Shown here: positions 58,928 through 64,000 of the stretch, one piece after another
Numbering within the stretch: position 1 is the first letter of the stretch
Layout of the letters: each line of letters begins with the position of its first letter
DNA from: Alloboseaceae bacterium BT-24-1
GTDB lineage: Bacteria > Pseudomonadota > Alphaproteobacteria > Rhizobiales > Beijerinckiaceae
Direction: 5' to 3'
Assembly: GCA_025846845.1 (NCBI GenBank)
Contig: JAOYTL010000002.1
Coordinates: forward strand, 475,348 to 539,347
Length of the DNA: 64,000 nucleotides
Notes under the pieces: model-generated
What the model was told of the DNA's origin: nothing
Databases searched by the model: none
Seen by the model: the letters and a program-made list of their open reading frames with translations, nothing else
Position numbers and translations under genes: made by a program

Positions 58928-61900
58928 ATGGAAGCGCATGCGAGTAGGGGCATCGAGGCCATAAGATCGACCAGAAAGGCGAGGCTTCTCGCGGGCGCAT
59001 CCTGCGCCGCGCTCGCGATCGCCTGCTGGCTGCCGGCGGCGGCCTCGGCGGCGGACTACCCGGCGGGCAGCGACGCCGACTTGCGCTTCCGCATCAACCA
59101 GGCAAATGGCGACGGCGACCCCAGCTCGACGATCACACTGACAGCCAGCTTCGCCACGGACCCTAGCAGCTTGCCGGTTCCAACAAAGCCCATCACGATC
59201 GACACTGGGAGCTTTACGCTTTCTGGTACCGCCGGCACCGGGGCGACCAGCGGCGATACGATCAGTATCATTGGTGTCGCCGGCCTTAGTGACAGCTTCA
59301 CACTGCGTGGCAATTTCAAAGGCGGCGACGCGCAAGCGGCAGTCGCCGGCGCTGGCATCTCGGCTCGGCTCAACTCGTCGGTGACGAATTTTGGAACCAT
59401 CCTGGGCGGAAACAGCACAGGAGGCGCAGGCGGATTCGGCGTCAATCTGGGCGGGACGGGCACAGACACCAGGCTGGTCAATCATGGAACGATTCGCGGC
59501 GGCGCCGGAGCCACGGTGGGCGGCATTGGGCTTGCCGTTTCAGGGGGCGTCACTGCCCCCATCGTCAACACCGGGACTATCGAAGGCGGCGCCGGGGCCG
59601 TTGCCGTCCGGGGCAGTGCGACGTTTGCCCTCACCAACAGCGGTACGGTCCAAGGCGGGGCCGGAGCGGCCGCGATCACCACGAGTTCAGCGACGGCGAA
59701 CCTCAGTCTCGTCAATAGCGGCACGATCCGAGCAGGCGCCGGCTCTGCCGATGCGATTACGCTCGTGGCGGGAGTCACGACGGGCAGGATCACGCTGGAG
59801 CTGCAGGCCGGCTCTCAGATCATCGGCAACGTCGTCGCGAACCCGACCGGGCTCCTCGACACCCTGCGCCTCGGCGGGAGCGCCGACGCCAGCTTCAACG
59901 TCTCGGCCATCGGCCCGGGCGCGCAGTACCAGAACTTCGACGCCTTCATAAAGACCGGCACCAGCACCTGGACGCTGACCGGCACGGCCACCACCGCGAT
60001 ACCTTCGTCGGTCGAGCAGGGCACGCTGCTGGTCGCCGGCTCGACGCTCGGCCCCGTGGGTGTGCTCACCGGCGCGACACTCGGCGGCACCGGCACCATC
60101 AACGGCAACGTCACGATCGACACCAACGGCACGCTGGCGCCGGGCGCAGCCGGGGCGGCGCCTGGCACGCTGACGATCAATGGCGACCTGACCCTGAACA
60201 GCGGCGCGCTGCTCAACTATAATCTCGGCCAGGCCGGCGTTCCCGGCGGCCCGCTCAACGACCTCACCAACGTCAACGGCAACCTCACCGTCGCCGGCCT
60301 CCTGAACGTCACGACCGCACCGGGCGGCAGTTTCGATCCCGGCATCTACCGCATCTTCAACTACACCGGCGCGCTGACCGATAACGGCCTGTCGGTCGGC
60401 TCGGCGCCGACGCCCGACTTCTTCCTGCAGACCGGCGTCGCCGGGCAGATCAACCTGGTCAACACCGCCGGGCTGACGCTGCGCTTCTGGGACGGCGGGA
60501 CGGACGGGCGAAACAACAGCGTCATCGGCGGCGGCAACGGCATCTGGCTGGCCGCCTCCGGCAACAACAACTGGACGAACGAGCTCGGCGTCCCCAATGG
60601 GGGCTTTGCGGCCGGCTCCTTCGCCGTCTTCCAGGGCACGCCCGGCACGGTCACGGTCGTCACCGGCCTCGGCCCCGTCATCGCCTCCGGCATGCAGTTC
60701 GTAACGGGCGGCTACACCGTCCAGGGCGGCGAGATCACGCTGACCGGCACGCAGGCGGTCATCCGCGTCGGCGACGGCACCGCGAGCGGCGCCTTCACCC
60801 AGGCCACGATCGCTTCCAACCTCGTCGGCGGCGCCCAGCTGGTGAAGTCCGATCTTGGTATTCTCAATCTCACCGGGACGAACACCTATACCGGCGGCAC
60901 GCTGATCTCGGCCGGCGTGCTGGCTGTCGGCGATGGTAGCACGAACGGCTCGATCGTCGGCGATGTCGTCAACAACGGCAACCTGTTACTCAACCGCTCG
61001 GACGCCGTCAGCTTCGGCGGCGCGATCTCGGGCACAGGCATTGTCACCCATAGCGGCACGGGCTCGACGACGTTCACCGGCGTCAACACCTATGCAGGCG
61101 GCACCGAGATCGCCGCCGGCACGTTGATCGGCCAGGCCACGAGCTTCGGCAGCGGCCGGATCTCCAACCTTGGCGCGCTGATCATCGATCAGCCGACCGA
61201 CGCGACCTTCGCCAACCGGATCACCGGCAGCGGTTCCCTCACCAAGCGCGGCGCCGGCAACCTAATCCTCACCGGCTCCAACATCCTCTCCGGCCCGACG
61301 ACGGTCGAGGCCGGCAAGCTCTCGGTCAACGGCACGCTTCTGCTTTCGCCCCTCACCGTGCGCAACGGCGCGACGCTGGCCGGTTCCGGCGCGGTCGGCT
61401 CCACCACGATCCAGTCCGGCGCGACCATCGCGCCGGGCAACTCGATCGGCACCTTGAACGTCGCCGGCAACCTCGTGCTGGCACCGGGTTCGCTCTACGA
61501 AGTCGAGATCGGCGGCAATGGCACGTCGGACCGGATCGCCGTCGTCGCAACGGGAGGCGGCTTGGGAACGGCGACGGTGACCGGCAGCCAGGTCGGCGTC
61601 AGCGCGCTCGACCCGCAGACCAGCTACATCAACGGCCAGCGCTACACGATCATCACCGCCGCCGGGGGCGTCAGCGGCACCGTGGCCGGGGCGGTGTCGC
61701 GCTCGGCCTTCCTCGACCTGTCCGTCGACCATCAGCCAAACCGGGTCGACCTCGTCATCGCGTTGAAGGGCACGCCGCCTGTGACGCCTCCCGGCCCGGG
61801 CAGCGATCCGGTGACGCCTCCCGGCCCCGGCCCTGATCCGACGCCGACTGCCCCGCCGGCGATCTTCGGGACCGTGGCGCAGACCCGCAACCAGTTCGCG

Positions 61901-63037
61901 ACCGCAGGTGGCCTCGACACGCTGCCGCAGGCCGGCAGGACGCTGGCGCTCTACAACAGCCTCCTGATGCTCGACGCGCCCTCCGCCCGCCAGGCCTTCG
62001 ACGCACTCTCGGGCGAGATCCACGCCTCGGCCAAGAGCGCGCTGGTCGACGAGAGCTGGCTCTTGCGCGCGGCGGTCAACGACCGGCTGCGCTCGGCCTT
62101 CGGCGCGGTGGGCGCGGCGCCAATGGCGATGCTGAACTACGGCTTCAGCGCCGATCTTGCCCCGAGCGCGACCGGGCCGATGCCCAGGCTCAGGACCGAT
62201 CGCTTCGCGGTCTGGGGCCAAGGCTACGGCGCCTGGGGCCGCAGCGACAGCGACCGCAACGCCGCCAAGCTGACCCGCTCGACCGGCGGCTTCCTGATCG
62301 GCGCGGATGTCGCGGTGTTCGACACCATGCGCGTCGGCGTCGTCGCCGGCTACAGCCGCAGCGAGTTCGACGTCAACGCCCGGCTCTCCTCCGGCGAGAG
62401 CGACAATTACCATCTCGGCCTTTATGGCGGCGGCCAATGGGGCGCGCTCGGGCTGCGCGCCGGCGCGAGCTACACCTGGCACGACATCGAGACCCGCCGC
62501 ACTGTCGCCTTCGCCGGCTTCGGCGACGGGCTGAAGAGCGACTACAATGCGGGCACGGCCCAGGTCTTTGGCGAGCTCGGCTATCGCATCGATCTCGGCC
62601 AGACCGTGCTCGGCAAGGTGGCGCTCGAGCCTTTCGCCGGCCTGGCCTATGTCAACCTGCACACGGACGGTCTCAGCGAGACCGGCGGGGCGGCGGCGCT
62701 GACGGCCCGCGGCGATGACACCAGCCTCGGCTACTCCACGCTGGGCTTGCGCGCCTCGACCACGTTCGCGCTGCAGGGCATAGACCTGACCTTGCGCGGC
62801 GGGCTGGCCTGGCGCCACGCTTTCGGCAACGTCACGCCGACTGCGGCGCTTGCCTTCGCCGGCAGCAATCCGTTCTCGGTCGCCGGTGTGCCGATCGCGA
62901 AGAACGCGGCGATCGTCGAGGCCGGGCTCGACCTCGCCCTCGGCGCCAACGCCACCTTGGGCGCGTCCTATACCGGACAGCTTGCCGAAAGCGCGCAGGA
63001 CCACGCCTTCAAGGCAAACCTTGCGGTGAGGTTCTGA
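58928..63037 (+). CDS. Type Va autotransporter with PATR-type passenger
   Basis: A 1369-residue surface protein. An extended signal (about residues 1-42) leads to a Gly/Thr/Asn-rich beta-helix passenger. From about 620 to 850 it contains autotransporter-associated beta-strand repeats (LTGTNTYTGGTLISAGVLAVGDGSTNGSIVGDVVNNGNLLLNRS and variants). A proline linker (PPGPGSDPVTPPGPG) at about 955-975 precedes the C-terminal barrel (about 1090-1369) ending KANLAVRF with the terminal Phe. GGAGAAG lies before ATG 58928. Adhesion is the likely role. Confidence 0.9.
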   Translation: MEAHASRGIEAIRSTRKARLLAGASCAALAIACWLPAAASAADYPAGSDADLRFRINQANGDGDPSSTITLTASFATDPSSLPVPTKPITIDTGSFTLSGTAGTGATSGDTISIIGVAGLSDSFTLRGNFKGGDAQAAVAGAGISARLNSSVTNFGTILGGNSTGGAGGFGVNLGGTGTDTRLVNHGTIRGGAGATVGGIGLAVSGGVTAPIVNTGTIEGGAGAVAVRGSATFALTNSGTVQGGAGAAAITTSSATANLSLVNSGTIRAGAGSADAITLVAGVTTGRITLELQAGSQIIGNVVANPTGLLDTLRLGGSADASFNVSAIGPGAQYQNFDAFIKTGTSTWTLTGTATTAIPSSVEQGTLLVAGSTLGPVGVLTGATLGGTGTINGNVTIDTNGTLAPGAAGAAPGTLTINGDLTLNSGALLNYNLGQAGVPGGPLNDLTNVNGNLTVAGLLNVTTAPGGSFDPGIYRIFNYTGALTDNGLSVGSAPTPDFFLQTGVAGQINLVNTAGLTLRFWDGGTDGRNNSVIGGGNGIWLAASGNNNWTNELGVPNGGFAAGSFAVFQGTPGTVTVVTGLGPVIASGMQFVTGGYTVQGGEITLTGTQAVIRVGDGTASGAFTQATIASNLVGGAQLVKSDLGILNLTGTNTYTGGTLISAGVLAVGDGSTNGSIVGDVVNNGNLLLNRSDAVSFGGAISGTGIVTHSGTGSTTFTGVNTYAGGTEIAAGTLIGQATSFGSGRISNLGALIIDQPTDATFANRITGSGSLTKRGAGNLILTGSNILSGPTTVEAGKLSVNGTLLLSPLTVRNGATLAGSGAVGSTTIQSGATIAPGNSIGTLNVAGNLVLAPGSLYEVEIGGNGTSDRIAVVATGGGLGTATVTGSQVGVSALDPQTSYINGQRYTIITAAGGVSGTVAGAVSRSAFLDLSVDHQPNRVDLVIALKGTPPVTPPGPGSDPVTPPGPGPDPTPTAPPAIFGTVAQTRNQFATAGGLDTLPQAGRTLALYNSLLMLDAPSARQAFDALSGEIHASAKSALVDESWLLRAAVNDRLRSAFGAVGAAPMAMLNYGFSADLAPSATGPMPRLRTDRFAVWGQGYGAWGRSDSDRNAAKLTRSTGGFLIGADVAVFDTMRVGVVAGYSRSEFDVNARLSSGESDNYHLGLYGGGQWGALGLRAGASYTWHDIETRRTVAFAGFGDGLKSDYNAGTAQVFGELGYRIDLGQTVLGKVALEPFAGLAYVNLHTDGLSETGGAAALTARGDDTSLGYSTLGLRASTTFALQGIDLTLRGGLAWRHAFGNVTPTAALAFAGSNPFSVAGVPIAKNAAIVEAGLDLALGANATLGASYTGQLAESAQDHAFKANLAVRF

Positions 63038-63091
63038 AAGAGGGCTTGCGCAGAACTCCTGCGCGCTCTGTGACGCTCGAAAACTTTGAGC

Positions 63092-63289
63092 CTAGGACGC
63101 GAACGCCAAAGCGATGGCGATAGCAAGTAACAAAGGACCCATCCATTTGAAGTGCCCGGCCAGCGTCGTTACCCACGGTGGCTGGTTGGCGGCATTGCCG
63201 GGCAGCGGCAGATAGCCGAGGCCGACGACCGTCATCCATAGGCCTGCGCAGAACATGATGAACTCGTCGATGTAGGCTGCGACCATCAC
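63092..63289 (-). CDS. Small two-helix membrane protein
   Basis: A 65-residue protein with hydrophobic helices at about residues 5-27 (YIDEFIMFCAGLWMTVVGLGYL) and 49-64 (GPLLLAIAIALAFA). No family recognised. It sits between the autotransporter and the GFA gene. Confidence 0.5.
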   Translation of the reverse strand: MMVAAYIDEFIMFCAGLWMTVVGLGYLPLPGNAANQPPWVTTLAGHFKWMGPLLLAIAIALAFAS

Positions 63290-63404
63290 TGTTGCCTTCG
63301 GTATGAGGACGTGTCCCTTGACCGGCCGGAAACGTCTGAATTCTGATTATGGCGCCAGGTGCCAGGTCCGCGAAGGTCGGAAGCGGAAATTCGCTCTCAA
63401 CACC

Positions 63405-63800
63405 TCAGTCGCGCGGTGGAATGGTGTCGTATTGCGGCAGGCCGTCTGCGATCTCGTAGTAGTCTCCCTTGTCGGCGACGTAGATATGCAAACTTGCAGT
63501 GGTCTCTGTCGGTCCGTCGAAAGCACCCATTGCCACGGCGATCCAACCCCGATCCGATCGATCCCAGAATAGAGACGATCCGCATGTCGAGCAGAAGCCG
63601 CGTCGGACGTTCTCCGACGATTGAAACCATGTCAGCTTCTCGTCGCCGACAATCGTCAGGGCAGTCCTGGGCACATCAGTGGACGCGAAGTGGTGGCCCG
63701 AGTGCTTGCGGCACATACGACAATGGCAGAAGTTAGGATCTGGCAGTCTGTCAGCCACCGTTAAGGTGACCGCACCGCAAAGGCATGAGCCGCTGCGCAT
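63405..63800 (-). CDS. GFA-family (CENP-V/GFA) zinc protein
   Basis: A 131-residue protein from ATG 63800 (MRSGSCLCGAVTLTV). Zinc-ligand motifs are CLCG, CHCRMCRKHSG and CSTCGSSLFW, the GFA pattern. Members include glutathione-dependent formaldehyde-activating enzyme, but many have other or unknown roles. The in-frame extension to 63863 is not conserved-looking. Bases 63801-64000 hold no further convincing gene. Confidence 0.88.
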   Translation of the reverse strand: MRSGSCLCGAVTLTVADRLPDPNFCHCRMCRKHSGHHFASTDVPRTALTIVGDEKLTWFQSSENVRRGFCSTCGSSLFWDRSDRGWIAVAMGAFDGPTETTASLHIYVADKGDYYEIADGLPQYDTIPPRD

Positions 63801-64000
63801 CCTCAATTCACTCCCGCAGATGTCTAGTCGGGAAGCATGGCATCGGGGTTGCGACGTTCGCAAGAGCGTCCGCTATGGGCGGATAGCGTTGAAAAAGTCG
63901 GTCTGGGAGCGAGGCTGTTGCGGCGCCCGAGGTGAGCGATTTGGGTGCCGCCTCACGATGCTGGCCTGAGCTGCGGTCCGTTTGGCATGAGCTTGGCGAG

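Noticed and set aside
61262..63004. Long minus-strand frame opposite the autotransporter barrel
   Set aside because: It is a shadow of a convincing plus-strand gene, with low-complexity Arg/Gly/Ala content.

Overview
The window looks like a chromosomal piece of a motile, GC-rich alphaproteobacterium of the Hyphomicrobiales, most like Bosea or a close relative. The support is the flagellar set with a MotE-type protein and a DUF6468 protein beside fliM, the many Bug/TctC binding proteins, a DksA without its zinc cysteines, an ATP12 chaperone and strong GC3 bias. The genus is inference. No rRNA, tRNA or CRISPR array was seen.

Layout. 1-1.75 kb: end of a RidA-like gene and a Bug-type binding protein. 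1.76-8.4 kb: flagellar cluster, motE-DUF6468-fliM-fliL leftward and flgF-flgG-flgA-flgH rightward, diverging from a region with a textbook sigma-54 site. 8.6-12.4 kb: oxyR diverging from katG, then dksA. 12.5-17.1 kb: an acyl-transfer pair (MBOAT plus SGNH-like partner), a tartrate/isopropylmalate-type dehydrogenase and a Bug protein, diverging from a GntR regulator. 18.0-21.8 kb: a CecR-type TetR regulator with a perfect 24-bp operator and an HlyD/ABC-2 exporter in translationally coupled order. 21.8-23.7 kb: less GC-rich block with an unknown gene and a TacA-TacT toxin-antitoxin pair. 23.8-36.3 kb: housekeeping and accessory genes (HxlR, FabF-like synthase, quinone reductase/LysR, acyl-CoA carboxylase beta, ArsR/SRPBCC, a second-type ClpP, ATP12, a YjhX/TopAI toxin with an unusual structured leader, glyoxalase, P1 peptidase, Spy-like, PsiF-like, MgtC).

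37,677-50,137 is an integrated island of about 12.5 kb. A tyrosine integrase lies just inside the left end. A 17-bp direct repeat equal to the 3' end of rpsD marks both ends, and intact rpsD sits at the right end. Each end also carries three GTGTGGGG-like boxes with identical 14/12-bp spacing, probably integrase arm sites. The cargo looks like conflict and phage-satellite material: an Abi-like HEPN protein, a DUF3644 HEPN protein, a PD-(D/E)XK-like protein, a DUF488 plus probable dual-OB pair directly behind rpsD, a serine recombinase, a Sel1 protein, a lone T7-gp14-like internal virion protein, a MarR-like regulator and several unknowns. Five near-identical palindromes (RGTGCAGT-spacer-ACTGCACY) occur only in this island, one just before the MarR gene and others before the virion-protein and later genes. 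They suggest an island-wide regulon. No terminase, capsid or replication gene was recognised.

50.1-64 kb is core again: rpsD, a small His-rich secreted protein, murI, a MarR-GNAT fusion, DUF805, a secreted unknown, a flavin amine oxidase, a TonB-dependent heme-type receptor, a 1369-residue autotransporter and a GFA-family protein.
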